NCBI GenBank assembly: GCA_023390815.1 | Contig: JAEWCC010000035.1 | Span: 1 to 64,000 of the forward strand | Length of the DNA stretch: 64,000 nucleotides | From: Bacillota bacterium | GTDB taxonomy: Bacteria > Bacillota > Clostridia > Christensenellales > SZUA-584 | Reading direction: 5' to 3' | Part shown: piece after piece, positions 18,556 to 27,412 of the stretch | How the letters are laid out: the number at the start of each line of letters is the position of its first letter | Numbering within the stretch: the first letter of the stretch is position 1 | The notes under the pieces: model-generated | Seen by the model: the letters and a program-made list of their open reading frames with translations, nothing else | What the model was told of the DNA's origin: nothing | Database searches by the model: none | Program-made: the position numbers and the translations under genes

Positions 18556-18601
18556 ATATCCGCGACGGCGCGGAAATATAGAGGTTTTAAGGAGAACGCT
18601 T

Positions 18602-18928
18602 ATGTCAGACAAGGCAATGGAAATTACGAATGTAAACTTCGACGAGAAAGTACTCAACAGTACACAGCCAGTACTGGTGGATTTTTGGGCTGAATGGTGC
18701 GCGCCCTGCCGGATGCTCTCTCCCTTGATCGACGAGGTGGCGGGGCAGTACGGCGAGAAGGCCAAAATCGGAAAAGTCAACATCGACGAGCAGCCCGAAC
18801 TTGCACAGCGCTTCGGTGTGATGAGCATTCCGACACTCATTTTATTTAAAGACGGTACCGCGGCGAGCCGCAGTGTAGGCGTGGTGGGCAAAGATAAAAT
18901 ATCCGGAATGATTGACGCAGCACTCTGA
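18602..18928 (+). CDS. trxA: Thioredoxin
   Basis: Dithiol reductant, 108 residues. Active site WCAPC with C33 and C36 (the common form is WCGPC; Ala in the variable position is a normal variant) and cis-Pro 77 in MSIPT. VDFWAEW strand is classical. RBS AAGGAG before ATG. No neighbouring trxB in the window. Confidence 0.95.
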   Translation: MSDKAMEITNVNFDEKVLNSTQPVLVDFWAEWCAPCRMLSPLIDEVAGQYGEKAKIGKVNIDEQPELAQRFGVMSIPTLILFKDGTAASRSVGVVGKDKISGMIDAAL

Positions 18929-18939
18929 AAAAATATATG

Positions 18940-18968
18940 TAGTTTTCTTTCGGAATATTTGGTATAAT
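18940..18968 (+). promoter_or_regulatory. Putative promoter for spoVS
   Basis: TATAAT at 18963-18968 preceded by TG one base upstream (extended -10); the -35 is poor (TAGTTT, 18940-18945). 28 nt before the spoVS start. No clear sigma-H sequence was seen, unlike Bacillus spoVS. Confidence 0.45.
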
Positions 18969-18996
18969 AAATCATTGCAAGTCGGGGGGATTAAGC

Positions 18997-19257
18997 ATGG
19001 AACCGCTCAGAGTTTCGACCAAATCTCAACCCAAATCGGTGGCAGGCGCCATTGCTGCGATGATCAATGATTACCAGAAGGCAGAAGTTTTGGCAGTGGG
19101 AGCCGGCGCGGTAAATCAGGCCATCAAGGCCATTGCGATCGCACGTGGATTTCTCGCGCCGCGCGGTATCGATATCGTTGTAATACCCGCGTTTACCAAC
19201 GTGGATATTGACGGCATATCGAGAACCTCGATCAAGCTGCTGGTGGAGATACGCTGA
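18997..19257 (+). CDS. spoVS: Stage V sporulation protein S
   Basis: 86-residue single-domain protein of the Alba-like SpoVS family, nucleic-acid binding and needed for late sporulation stages in Bacillus; also present in some non-sporulating Firmicutes. LRVSTKSQPKSVAGAIAA at the start and AIKAIAIARGFLAPRGID in the middle are near-invariant. RBS GGGGGG region before ATG. Followed by a strong terminator, so it is a single-gene unit. Confidence 0.96.
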   Translation: MEPLRVSTKSQPKSVAGAIAAMINDYQKAEVLAVGAGAVNQAIKAIAIARGFLAPRGIDIVVIPAFTNVDIDGISRTSIKLLVEIR

Positions 19258-19270
19258 TTTCGCACAGCAT

Positions 19271-19296
19271 TCGGCAGACAATGCCGATTTTTTTTT
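19271..19296 (+). terminator. Intrinsic terminator after spoVS
   Basis: TCGGCA (19271-19276) and TGCCGA (19282-19287), loop GACAA, then nine T's. Lies 14 nt after the spoVS stop and insulates smc. Confidence 0.88.
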
Positions 19297-19339
19297 GAAG
19301 AGACATCATGATTGAAAACATTGAAAGTGAGTTTCGGAG

Positions 19340-22300
19340 TTGTTTTTAAAGCGGATTGAAATGTCGGGTTTTAAATCCTTCCCCGAGAAAACTGAAATCG
19401 AACTGGGCGGCCTGATTACCGGCGTCGTAGGGCCCAATGGCAGCGGCAAGAGCAACGTCTCTGACGCCGTCCGGTGGGTACTGGGCGAGCAAAGCGCCAA
19501 GGCGCTGCGCGGCGGTGTGATGCAGGACGTCATATTTGCCGGTACGCAGTCGCGAAAGCCGCGCTCGTATTGTGAGGTTTCGCTTACCTTCGATAACGCC
19601 GACGGAAGGGTAGGCACCGAGTTTTCCGAAGTTCAGGTCACGCGCAAGCTGTATCGCAGCGGCGAGGGCGAATATTACATCAACGGCGCGAAATGCCGCC
19701 TCAAGGATATCCTCACGCTGTTCCGCGATACCGGCGTCGGCCGCGAGGGATATTCGATTATCGGCCAGGGCAGGATAGACGATATATTGAGCGAAAAATC
19801 GGCAGACCGGCGGCGCGTGTTCGAAGAAGCCTCGGGAATCATGAAATATCGCGTCCGCAAGGAAGAAGCCGAGCGCAAGCTGGAACGCACGCGCTTTAAC
19901 CTCGTGCGCGTGGAGGATATTCTCGCGGAGCAGTCGCAGCGTGTCGGCCCACTCAAAAGCCAGGCCGAGGACGCGGCGGCGTACCTTGAGGTCGCGGCGC
20001 GGTTAAAGCATCTTGATATCAACCTGTTCCTGCATACCTACGACAGGACCAAAGAGCGTATTGAAAAGCTCACGCAATCGAAACAGGAGTTGTTGGAGGA
20101 GCGTGCGCAGCTGGAGCACGAGATCGAGAAGCTCACGCAGCGGCAGGCGGGCGAACAGAGCAGCGCGCGGGAGCTCGAACATGCGGGAGACACGCTGTCC
20201 GAGAAGCTGAGCGGCAGCATGGCGGAAATCGAACGCACCGAGGGCGAAATTCGCCTCTGCGAGGAGCGTATCGCGAACATCGAAAAGGATACGCAGCGTA
20301 TCGCGGAAGAGATCGCAGGCGCTGAGGAGCGAAAGAAGTTTAACCAGAACAGCCGGGCTGCGAATATCCATAAGGCCGAAAAAGCGGAGCAGGAACTTGC
20401 AACATGCCGCGGCGATATGGACCGGCTGAGCGCGGAATTAGCGGCGTTGACCGGCACATTTCAGGACAAGCTTAAGCGCATTGAAGAAGTCCAGAACGCG
20501 AAACTAAGGTCCATCGAACAGCTGAGCGAAATCAAGAATCAGATGTTCGCGCTCGAGGAGAAGCAGCGTAATACGGTGCAGCGCATCGACGATATAAACC
20601 GGCGTATCGAGGAGGCAGAGCGCGAGCAGCAAACTGCGCGGCAGGCGCTGCGCACCGCGGAGGAAGAGCTGTCTCATCTGGGCGGCGCTTCGGCGCAGCT
20701 GCGCGATGCCTTCAACAGCAAGGTGTTCTCATCCAGACAGCTGGAGTCCGAGTCGGCAAAGGACCAACAGGCGCTGGACGCTGCGCGGCGCGAGCTGGCG
20801 GCGTGCGTCGCTAACGCCCGGCTGCTGGCCGATATGAAGAACAGCTTTGAGGGCTATATGGACAGCGTAAGAAAGCTGATGCTGTCCGCGAAAAACAACA
20901 GTGATTTGTCACGCCGCATTACGGGCGTCGTGGCCGACTGTATGCGCGTTCCCGCGCAGTACGAGACTGCCGTGGAAGCGTGCCTCGGCGCCGCGCTGCA
21001 GAATATCATCGTCGGCGACGAATACGACGCGAAGGCGCTCATTGCGCACCTGAGAGAGAACCGCATGGGACGCGTCACGTTCCTGCCGCTGGGGGCGCTT
21101 AAAACCCGCCTGCTGACCGGGCAGGAGCGCGCGGATATCCGGGAACAGGGCGTATACGGCGTCGCCAGCGAGCTGATCACCTGCGAAGACAAGGTGCAGC
21201 CTGCGATCGACTTTCTGCTGGGGCGCACCGTAATTGTGGAAGATAATGACACCGCAATACGCATCGCGCGCAAAACAGGGGCGTCATTCCGTATCGTCAC
21301 GCTCGAAGGCGACGTATTCAATCCGGGTGGCTCGATCACGGGCGGCAGCCTGCGGCGCGAAGCATCCGGACTCGTGTCGCGCGAGCGGCGTGAGGAGGAA
21401 CTGAAGCAGCGCGCAGAGGAGCTGGAAGCGAAGGCCAAGGCGCTCGAAACAGCGCTGAAGGATAAAGAAGAGCAACGCGCAAGACTGACGGCAGAAATCG
21501 AAGACGCCCGCAAGGCGCTGCACGACAACGAAATCGCGCTGGCCGCTGGCAAAGAAAAGCAGCAGGCGCTTTCCGCCGCAACCGCCGAAGCGACCGCCGC
21601 GATTACTGCGCTGCAGCGTGAAAAGGAGAATACTCAGCGCGGAATCGAAGAGGCGCGCACCGAACTCGACAAAGTGGCGGCACAGCAGGGCGCGCTGCAG
21701 CAGTCAAGCGAGACCGAGCGCGAGGAGTTCGCCCTCATGGAGGACGAATACAACAAGAATGCCGCGCTGATCGAGGATAAAAAGCAGCGGCTGCACGACG
21801 CGGAGATTCGCATCGCGGAGCTGTTCCGCGAGAATGCCGCGATACTCAGCGACAACATGCGCCTGGAGCAGGAGCTTCAGGAAATCGATAAATCGATATC
21901 GGCGAAGAAAAAGACGATCGAGCTCAACGCGGAGAGCGAAGTCAACCTGCGCGAGATCAAGGGACAGCTGGAATCGCTGCATGCGCAGAAGAGCGCAAAC
22001 CTTGAGGGCCTGAAGATTCAGCAGGGTGATATGTTTAAGAACCGCGAGACGCTGCAGAAGGGTATCTCCGAGCGCGAAGAGCAGCTATCCGCGCTGCGCA
22101 GGCAGCTCGATGAGACGACCGAAAAGCGCATCCGCATGGAGGTCGCCGCAGAGAAGGCGGATGCGGCGCTGGTCGCCGCGCAGAACCGGCTGTGGGAGAC
22201 CTACCAGCTGACCTACGCCAACGCGCTCAGCGAACGCGCGCCTATCAACGTGGGCGAAGCGCAGGCCGAGTCCGAACAGCTGCGGGAGAAGCTGCGCGAT

Positions 22301-22894
22301 ATGGGCAGCATCAATCCCAACGCGATCGAGGAATACCGGCAGCTGACCGAACGCATCGAGTCGCTGTCGACGCAGAAGGACGATCTGGCCAAGGCCGAGC
22401 AGGACCTGCACCAGCTCATCGCCTCGCTCCTGAGCGAGATGCGGCGTACGTTTAAAATAAGCTTTGAGCAGATCAACAAGCACTTCAGTGCCGCTTTTAA
22501 GGACCTGTTCGGCGGCGGCCGAGCAGAACTAGTCCTCGGAGAGGGTGACATCATGGAGTGCGACATCGACATCGTCGCGGAGCCGCCCGGCAAGAAGCTT
22601 CAGCGTATCACGCTGTTATCGGGCGGAGAGCGCGCGCTGACAGCCATCAGCCTGCTGTTCGCATTGCTCAAGATCAACCCGTCGCCCGTGTGCATACTCG
22701 ACGAGATCGATACGGCGCTGGACGACAACAATACGGATAAATTTGCGGAGTACCTGAGCCGCTATTCCAATAACATGCAGTTCATCGTGATATCGCACAG
22801 AAAACCGACGATGTCGGTGTGCGACAGCCTGTACGGCTTCGCGATGGAGGAGAAGGGCGTATCCAAGCTGCTCTCCGTAAAACTCAACCAGTGA
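19340..22894 (+). CDS. smc: Chromosome segregation ATPase SMC
   Basis: 1184 residues. Head ATPase with Walker A GPNGSGKSN (31-39), two long coiled coils around a hinge (about 505-670, with the glycine-rich NPGGSITGGS near its end), and C-terminal signature LSGGE plus Walker B CILDEIDTALDD. Organises and segregates the chromosome with ScpAB, which are not in this window. Start is TTG 19340, giving the family N-terminus MFLKRIEMSGFKSF; AAGTGAG lies 8 nt upstream. The usual rnc gene upstream is replaced by spoVS. Heads smc-ftsY. Confidence 0.97.
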   Translation: MFLKRIEMSGFKSFPEKTEIELGGLITGVVGPNGSGKSNVSDAVRWVLGEQSAKALRGGVMQDVIFAGTQSRKPRSYCEVSLTFDNADGRVGTEFSEVQVTRKLYRSGEGEYYINGAKCRLKDILTLFRDTGVGREGYSIIGQGRIDDILSEKSADRRRVFEEASGIMKYRVRKEEAERKLERTRFNLVRVEDILAEQSQRVGPLKSQAEDAAAYLEVAARLKHLDINLFLHTYDRTKERIEKLTQSKQELLEERAQLEHEIEKLTQRQAGEQSSARELEHAGDTLSEKLSGSMAEIERTEGEIRLCEERIANIEKDTQRIAEEIAGAEERKKFNQNSRAANIHKAEKAEQELATCRGDMDRLSAELAALTGTFQDKLKRIEEVQNAKLRSIEQLSEIKNQMFALEEKQRNTVQRIDDINRRIEEAEREQQTARQALRTAEEELSHLGGASAQLRDAFNSKVFSSRQLESESAKDQQALDAARRELAACVANARLLADMKNSFEGYMDSVRKLMLSAKNNSDLSRRITGVVADCMRVPAQYETAVEACLGAALQNIIVGDEYDAKALIAHLRENRMGRVTFLPLGALKTRLLTGQERADIREQGVYGVASELITCEDKVQPAIDFLLGRTVIVEDNDTAIRIARKTGASFRIVTLEGDVFNPGGSITGGSLRREASGLVSRERREEELKQRAEELEAKAKALETALKDKEEQRARLTAEIEDARKALHDNEIALAAGKEKQQALSAATAEATAAITALQREKENTQRGIEEARTELDKVAAQQGALQQSSETEREEFALMEDEYNKNAALIEDKKQRLHDAEIRIAELFRENAAILSDNMRLEQELQEIDKSISAKKKTIELNAESEVNLREIKGQLESLHAQKSANLEGLKIQQGDMFKNRETLQKGISEREEQLSALRRQLDETTEKRIRMEVAAEKADAALVAAQNRLWETYQLTYANALSERAPINVGEAQAESEQLREKLRDMGSINPNAIEEYRQLTERIESLSTQKDDLAKAEQDLHQLIASLLSEMRRTFKISFEQINKHFSAAFKDLFGGGRAELVLGEGDIMECDIDIVAEPPGKKLQRITLLSGGERALTAISLLFALLKINPSPVCILDEIDTALDDNNTDKFAEYLSRYSNNMQFIVISHRKPTMSVCDSLYGFAMEEKGVSKLLSVKLNQ

Positions 22895-22901
22895 GGGACT
22901 T

Positions 22902-23807
22902 ATGGCAGAAAGCATTTTTGAAAAGTTCAAGAACGGGCTGAAGAAAACCCGCGACAACATATCCACTAAGGTGGGCGGCGTACTCGCCTCCTTCAAAAAG
23001 ATCGATGAGGATTTCTACGAGGAGTTGGAGGAGACGCTGATACTCTGCGATATCGGTGTGGGCGCAGCAGGCAGCATCATGGAGACACTCAAAAAGCGCG
23101 TGAAAGAACAGAAGCTGACCGATACCGCCTCCGTGAAGGAGCTGCTGACGCAGATCATCGCGGAAATGCTCAGCGGCGGAACGGACGATTTACAGCTTCC
23201 GGGTGCGATGTTGATCGTGGGCGTCAACGGCGTCGGCAAGACCACCGCAATCGGCAAGCTCGCATACCACTATATGTCCATGGGGCGCAGCGTGGTGCTG
23301 GCCGCGGCGGATACCTTCCGCGCAGCGGCGGCAGAGCAGCTTTGCGAATGGGGCAACCGCTCGGGCGCAAAAGTCGTCAAATACGGCGAAGGTGCCGACC
23401 CGGCGGCGGTCGTGTTCGACGCGGTGGACTCGGCGGCGCACCGCGGAACCGATATGGTCATATGCGACACGGCGGGGCGGCTTCACAACAAAAAGAATCT
23501 GATGACGGAATTGTCCAAGATCAGCCGCGTGATCGAGAAGCGCTACGATGCGGACCACCGGCGCACCTACCTCGTGCTGGACGCGACGACGGGGCAGAAC
23601 GCGATATCGCAGGCGAAGGAGTTCGCACAGGTGACGGAGCTTTCCGGCCTGATCTTAACGAAGATCGACGGCACCGCCAAGGGCGGCATTGTGCTGGCGA
23701 TTCGGCATGAACTGGGGCTACCCGTCGTGTTTCTGGGCGTTGGTGAAGGCATGGAAGATCTGCAGCCTTTCGACGCGGAAGCGTTCGCAAAGAGTTTGAT
23801 TGGATAA
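22902..23807 (+). CDS. ftsY: Signal recognition particle receptor FtsY
   Basis: SRP receptor GTPase at the membrane, partner of Ffh. 301 residues: a short N-terminal region without a long acidic A domain, helical N domain, then the NG GTPase with G1 GVNGVGKTT (107-115), DTAGR and TKIDGTAKGG. RBS GAGGGA before ATG. Ends at the terminator/promoter junction before ylxM-ffh. Confidence 0.97.
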   Translation: MAESIFEKFKNGLKKTRDNISTKVGGVLASFKKIDEDFYEELEETLILCDIGVGAAGSIMETLKKRVKEQKLTDTASVKELLTQIIAEMLSGGTDDLQLPGAMLIVGVNGVGKTTAIGKLAYHYMSMGRSVVLAAADTFRAAAAEQLCEWGNRSGAKVVKYGEGADPAAVVFDAVDSAAHRGTDMVICDTAGRLHNKKNLMTELSKISRVIEKRYDADHRRTYLVLDATTGQNAISQAKEFAQVTELSGLILTKIDGTAKGGIVLAIRHELGLPVVFLGVGEGMEDLQPFDAEAFAKSLIG

Positions 23808-23813
23808 TGCGGC

Positions 23814-23842
23814 TTGACATATCATCGCGCTAGCGCTACAAT
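23814..23842 (+). promoter_or_regulatory. Strong sigma-A promoter for ylxM-ffh
   Basis: Perfect TTGACA (23814-23819), exactly 17 nt, TACAAT (23837-23842). It begins 6 nt after the ftsY stop. Predicted start near 23849, inside the 5' arm of the following hairpin. Confidence 0.88.
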
Positions 23843-23845
23843 ATG

Positions 23846-23880
23846 GCTGTAAAGCATTTTAGCTTTACAGCTTTTGTTTT
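23846..23880 (+). terminator. Terminator-like hairpin overlapping the ylxM promoter start
   Basis: GCTGTAAAGC (23846-23855) and GCTTTACAGC (23862-23871) form a perfect 10-bp stem with 6-nt loop followed by TTTTGTTTT. It should end smc-ftsY transcripts. RNA started from the adjacent promoter lacks the first bases of the 5' arm. Confidence 0.75.
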
Positions 23881-23903
23881 ATAGCGGTTACAAGGCGGCG
23901 GTT

Positions 23904-24239
23904 GTGGAAAAAGATTTTGATACGGTCGTGCTGCTCGATATGTACGCAGGGCTGCTGACCGAAAAACAGCGCAGACTGTGCGATATGTACTACAATCAGG
24001 ACTATTCGCTGGCCGAGATCGCGAAGATTGAAAGCACGACGCGCCAGGCGGTGCGGGACGGCATCGAGAAGGCGCGGGAGAAGCTGCATGATACGGAGCA
24101 GCGCCTCGGCTTTTCGGAAAAACGCACACAGACGATGACTGCGCTGGGCCGCGCACTGGAAGCCGCGAAGGACGACGTTGCGCTGACCGGCATTCTCGAA
24201 GAGATATCCGGCATATGGGAGAGCGAAAATGGCATTTGA
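23904..24239 (+). CDS. ylxM: YlxM family SRP-associated DNA-binding protein
   Basis: 111 residues from GTG 23904, which has AAGGCGG 5 nt upstream; a longer frame to 23874 runs into the terminator and has no ribosome-binding site. Sigma-70 region 4-like helix-turn-helix: LTEKQRRLCDMYYNQDYSLAEIA followed by the recognition helix STTRQAVRDGIEKAR. Always found just before ffh in Firmicutes and proposed to assist SRP function. Overlaps ffh by 11 nt. Confidence 0.93.
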   Translation: MEKDFDTVVLLDMYAGLLTEKQRRLCDMYYNQDYSLAEIAKIESTTRQAVRDGIEKAREKLHDTEQRLGFSEKRTQTMTALGRALEAAKDDVALTGILEEISGIWESENGI

Positions 24240-25548
24240 AGGGCTTGCAGACAAGCTGCAGCATATATTTTCAAAGATCACGAACCGCGGCAAACTGACC
24301 GAGCTGGAGGTTAAAGCCGCGCTCAAGGAAGTCAAGCTCGTACTGCTTGAGGCGGACGTCAACTTCAAGGTCGTCAAAGACCTGATCGGCCGCATTTCGG
24401 AGCGCGCGGTGGGGCAGGATGTATTGACCAGCCTGACGCCCGGCCAGCAGGTGATCAAGATCGTGCGCGACGAGCTCGTTTCCACGCTCGGCGAGAAGTC
24501 AGAACCGGTGCACTTTGCGGCTAACCCGCCCACCATTGTGATGATGTGCGGTTTGCAGGGCGCGGGCAAAACGACCATGTGCGGCAAGCTCGCGACACTA
24601 TGGAAGAAGAACGGCCGCAGCGTAATGCTCGCGGCGCTTGATATCTACCGCCCTGCGGCGATTCAGCAGCTCGGAATCGTGGCGGAAAAAGCGGGTGCGC
24701 TGTTCTTCGAGCGGGGCCAGCAGGACCCCATTAAAACCGCGAAGCAGGCGGTTGACGAAGCGCAGAAGAAGCTTGTTGACGTGCTGATCCTCGACACTGC
24801 AGGACGTCTGCACATCGACGAAGAGATGATGGATGAGGTCAAGCGCATCGCGGACGCGGTGAAGCCGCACGAGAAGCTGCTCGTCGTGGACGCGATGACC
24901 GGACAGGACGCCGTGAACGCGGCGGCCGCATTCAACGAAAAATTGACACTGGATGGCGTGGTGCTCTCCAAACTGGACGGCGACGCGCGCGGCGGCGCGG
25001 CGATATCGGTCCGCGCGGTCACGGGCAAGCCCATCAAGTTCGCGGGCGTCGGCGAAAAGCTGACCGATGTGGAGGTATTCCATCCCGACCGCATGACCTC
25101 GCGTATCCTCGGTATGGGCGACGTGCTGTCGCTGATCGAGAAGGCGGAACAGAACTTTGAAGCCGACAAGGCCGCGGCGCTCGAAAAGAAGCTGCGCAAA
25201 GCCGAGTTCACGCTGGAGGATTTCCTCGACCAGATGGGCGAGCTTAAAAAGATGGGCAACCTCGGCGACATGCTTTCGATGCTGCCGGGCGGCAACAAGC
25301 TTTCGGGCATGCAGCTCGACGAAAAGCAGATGGCGCATACCGAGGCGATCATCAAATCCATGACGCCCGAGGAGAGAAGGCGTCCGCAGATCATCGGCGG
25401 CAGCCGCAAGAAGCGCATTGCCGCAGGCAGCGGCATGAAAGTGCAGGATGTCAACCGGCTCCTTAATCAGTTCGAGCAAATGACCAAGCTGATGAAGGGG
25501 ATGTCGGGTAAACGGTTAAAGAAAGGCATGCTCGGCATGCCGTTCTGA
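24229..25548 (+). CDS. ffh: Signal recognition particle protein Ffh
   Basis: SRP54 GTPase that binds signal peptides and 4.5S/6S RNA. 439 residues: N domain, G domain with GLQGAGKTT (108-116), DTAGRL, and a methionine-rich M domain with RNA-binding region SRKKRIAAGSGMKVQDVN. Partner receptor FtsY is encoded just upstream. RBS GGAGAG inside ylxM. Confidence 0.97.
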   Translation: MAFEGLADKLQHIFSKITNRGKLTELEVKAALKEVKLVLLEADVNFKVVKDLIGRISERAVGQDVLTSLTPGQQVIKIVRDELVSTLGEKSEPVHFAANPPTIVMMCGLQGAGKTTMCGKLATLWKKNGRSVMLAALDIYRPAAIQQLGIVAEKAGALFFERGQQDPIKTAKQAVDEAQKKLVDVLILDTAGRLHIDEEMMDEVKRIADAVKPHEKLLVVDAMTGQDAVNAAAAFNEKLTLDGVVLSKLDGDARGGAAISVRAVTGKPIKFAGVGEKLTDVEVFHPDRMTSRILGMGDVLSLIEKAEQNFEADKAAALEKKLRKAEFTLEDFLDQMGELKKMGNLGDMLSMLPGGNKLSGMQLDEKQMAHTEAIIKSMTPEERRRPQIIGGSRKKRIAAGSGMKVQDVNRLLNQFEQMTKLMKGMSGKRLKKGMLGMPF

Positions 25549-25570
25549 TATAAAATTACTGGAGGCAAAT

Positions 25571-25807
25571 ATGCTTAAAATCAGATTGAAAAGAATCGGC
25601 GCCAAGAAGAGCCCGTTCTACCGCATCGTGGTTGCGGATGCCAGAGCGCCCCGTGACGGTCGCTTCGTCGAAGAACTCGGCAACTACGACCCGATGAGCA
25701 AGAAGTTCGTCGTGGATGGCGAGAAGACGCTTACCTGGATCAAAAACGGCGCGCAGCCGACGGAAACCGTGCGCTCGCTGCTCAAGAAGAACGGCGTTCT
25801 GAAGTAA
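25571..25807 (+). CDS. rpsP: 30S ribosomal protein S16
   Basis: 78 residues, normal. KIRLKRIGAKKSPFYRIVVADAR is the family signature. Strong RBS (GGAGG) before ATG. First of the rpsP-khpA-rimM-trmD run; rplS, usually next after trmD, is missing here. Confidence 0.97.
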   Translation: MLKIRLKRIGAKKSPFYRIVVADARAPRDGRFVEELGNYDPMSKKFVVDGEKTLTWIKNGAQPTETVRSLLKKNGVLK

Positions 25808-25819
25808 ATGGAGAATGTT

Positions 25820-26056
25820 ATGCTGGAACTTGTAAAATACATCGCAGAATCGCTTGTGGACAAGCCGGAAGAGGTTAAGGTCAGCCAGACCGAGGACGAC
25901 AAGTCCATCATCATCGAGCTTTCCGTGGCGCGCGAGGATATGGGCAAGGTCATCGGCAAACAGGGACGCATCGCCAAGGCGGTCCGTGCGGTCGTTAAGG
26001 CAGCCTCATCCAAATCAAAGAAGAAGTATGTCGTTGAAATCGTCGAACATGATTGA
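25820..26056 (+). CDS. khpA: KH-domain RNA-binding protein KhpA
   Basis: 78 residues, the typical size. Single KH domain with GKVIGKQGRIAKAVR, GxxG loop GKQG at 46-49. In Gram-positives KhpA pairs with KhpB/EloR to bind RNA and affect cell elongation. ATG 25820 is chosen because GGAG (25810-25813) lies 6 nt upstream; the earlier ATG at 25808 abuts the rpsP stop and contains that site. Confidence 0.94.
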   Translation: MLELVKYIAESLVDKPEEVKVSQTEDDKSIIIELSVAREDMGKVIGKQGRIAKAVRAVVKAASSKSKKKYVVEIVEHD

Positions 26057-26558
26057 AATTGCCCGTGTGATCGCGCCGCACGGCATCCGCGGGGATGTGA
26101 AGGTGCGGCTGTATTCGGACAGCTTTGAAGCGTTCTGTCAGCGGGGGTTCGCATACCTGAATAACACGGATGGTCAGCTTCGCAGTGCCTACGAGGCGCT
26201 GCGCGTTGACCCTCCGTTTGTTTATGTTCATTTTGAGGGCGTGGACACGCGCAACGACGCGGAGCGGCTGCGCAATGCGCCGCTTTATGTGCAGCGCAGC
26301 GAACTCGAAGCGCCGGATGAAGGCGAGTATTATATCAATGACATTCTGGGCTATGCGGTCATGGCGGACGGCAAAAAGCTCGGTGTGCTCAAAGACGTGC
26401 TGCAGCATGGCGCGGCGGACGTCTATGTGGTGTCGGGCGATAAAAACTTCATGTTTCCGGCGCTGAAGCGCGTGATTAAGAACGTAGATACCGGAGTGGG
26501 CGTGATCGAGGTGGACGAAGCGGCACTGCGGGAGGTCGCGGTCTATGACGACCTATAA
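26049..26558 (+). CDS. rimM: Ribosome maturation factor RimM
   Basis: 169 residues. Binds S19 and helps 30S head assembly. N-terminal IARVIAPHGIRGDVKV barrel and C-terminal PRC-barrel (YYINDILGYAV to VIEVDE). Starts inside khpA (8-nt overlap) and overlaps trmD by 14 nt. Confidence 0.95.
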   Translation: MIEIARVIAPHGIRGDVKVRLYSDSFEAFCQRGFAYLNNTDGQLRSAYEALRVDPPFVYVHFEGVDTRNDAERLRNAPLYVQRSELEAPDEGEYYINDILGYAVMADGKKLGVLKDVLQHGAADVYVVSGDKNFMFPALKRVIKNVDTGVGVIEVDEAALREVAVYDDL

Positions 26559-27285
26559 CGTGCTGACGCTGTTCCCCGACATGTTTTCTTCGGTTTGCAG
26601 TTCGAGCATATGGGGAAGGGCGATCAAGGCCGGTCTGATCGAAGTCAACGCCATCGACATCCGGGACTATACGCAGGACAAGCATCGTCGTGCGGACGAT
26701 TATCCGATGGGCGGCGGCGTGGGTATGGTGATGAAGCCCGAACCGGTGGACGCGTGCTTTTTAGACGTATTGTCGCGCAGCGAGAAGCCGTATCTCAACG
26801 TATACATGTCGCCTTGCGGAAAGAAACTCCGTCATTCGCTCGTGCTGGACCTGTCCAGGTACCGTACCATCAACATCCTTTGCGGACATTATGAAGGTGT
26901 GGACGCGCGCGTGCTGAAACGCCATATCGATGTGGAGATATCGATGGGGGATTTCGTGCTGACCGGCGGGGAGATCGCCGCAATGGCGTTGATTGACGCC
27001 AGCATACGGCATATCGAAGGCGTGCTGGGCAACGAGGACTCCGCTGTGGGCGAGTCGTTCTCCGAGTCGCTGCTGGAATATCCGCAGTATACGCGTCCCG
27101 CGGTATGGGAAGGGGAGAGCATCCCTGAGGTGCTGCTTTCCGGCCATCACGCGAATGTGGAGAAATACCGGCGGCAAAAATCGCTTGAACTGACGGTCCG
27201 GAAGCGGCCCGACTTGCTGGCCCGGGCGAGACTGACAAAGAAGGATATCGCGTTTATTACGAAAGAAGACGAACGGCCCAAATAG
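26545..27285 (+). CDS. trmD: tRNA (guanine(37)-N1)-methyltransferase
   Basis: SPOUT methyltransferase forming m1G37. 246 residues. VLTLFPDMF start, HRRADDYPMGGGVGMVM, and the trefoil-knot SAM site around CGHYEGVDARV and GDFVLTGGE are present; C-terminal YTRPAVWEG and LLSGHHANV follow. Its stop lies in the loop of the terminator that follows. Confidence 0.97.
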   Translation: MTTYNVLTLFPDMFSSVCSSSIWGRAIKAGLIEVNAIDIRDYTQDKHRRADDYPMGGGVGMVMKPEPVDACFLDVLSRSEKPYLNVYMSPCGKKLRHSLVLDLSRYRTINILCGHYEGVDARVLKRHIDVEISMGDFVLTGGEIAAMALIDASIRHIEGVLGNEDSAVGESFSESLLEYPQYTRPAVWEGESIPEVLLSGHHANVEKYRRQKSLELTVRKRPDLLARARLTKKDIAFITKEDERPK

Positions 27286-27298
27286 CGGGTCGTTTTTG
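27272..27298 (+). terminator. Intrinsic terminator overlapping the trmD stop codon
   Basis: AACGGCCC (27272-27279) pairs with GGGTCGTT (27287-27294; one G-U), loop holds the TAG stop, then a T-tract to 27297. Ends the ylxM-to-trmD operon. Confidence 0.75.
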
Positions 27299-27379
27299 AT
27301 TCCCGCCGTAGTCCCAGTACCAAGGGCTGTTGATGATCAAAAATGCATAAACTCATGTGTCGCGATATCGCTTTTGTGT

Positions 27380-27385
27380 TATAAT
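27380..27385 (+). promoter_or_regulatory. -10 box of a probable deoB promoter
   Basis: TATAAT at 27380-27385, 28 nt before the deoB start; the region at -35 (around GTGTCG, 27357-27362) does not match consensus, so an activator or other sigma factor is possible. Confidence 0.45.
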
Positions 27386-27412
27386 AATCCTATATTGGGG
27401 AGGAGGGGCACC

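Noticed and set aside
18558..18576. Small CCGCG/CGCGG hairpin between rseC and trxA
   Set aside because: Five pairs and no T-tract; trxA has its ribosome-binding site just downstream and is probably co-transcribed.
20000..22400. Repetitive-looking Glu/Arg/Ala-rich coding stretch
   Set aside because: It is the ordinary coiled coil of SMC, not a tandem repeat or repeat protein of its own.
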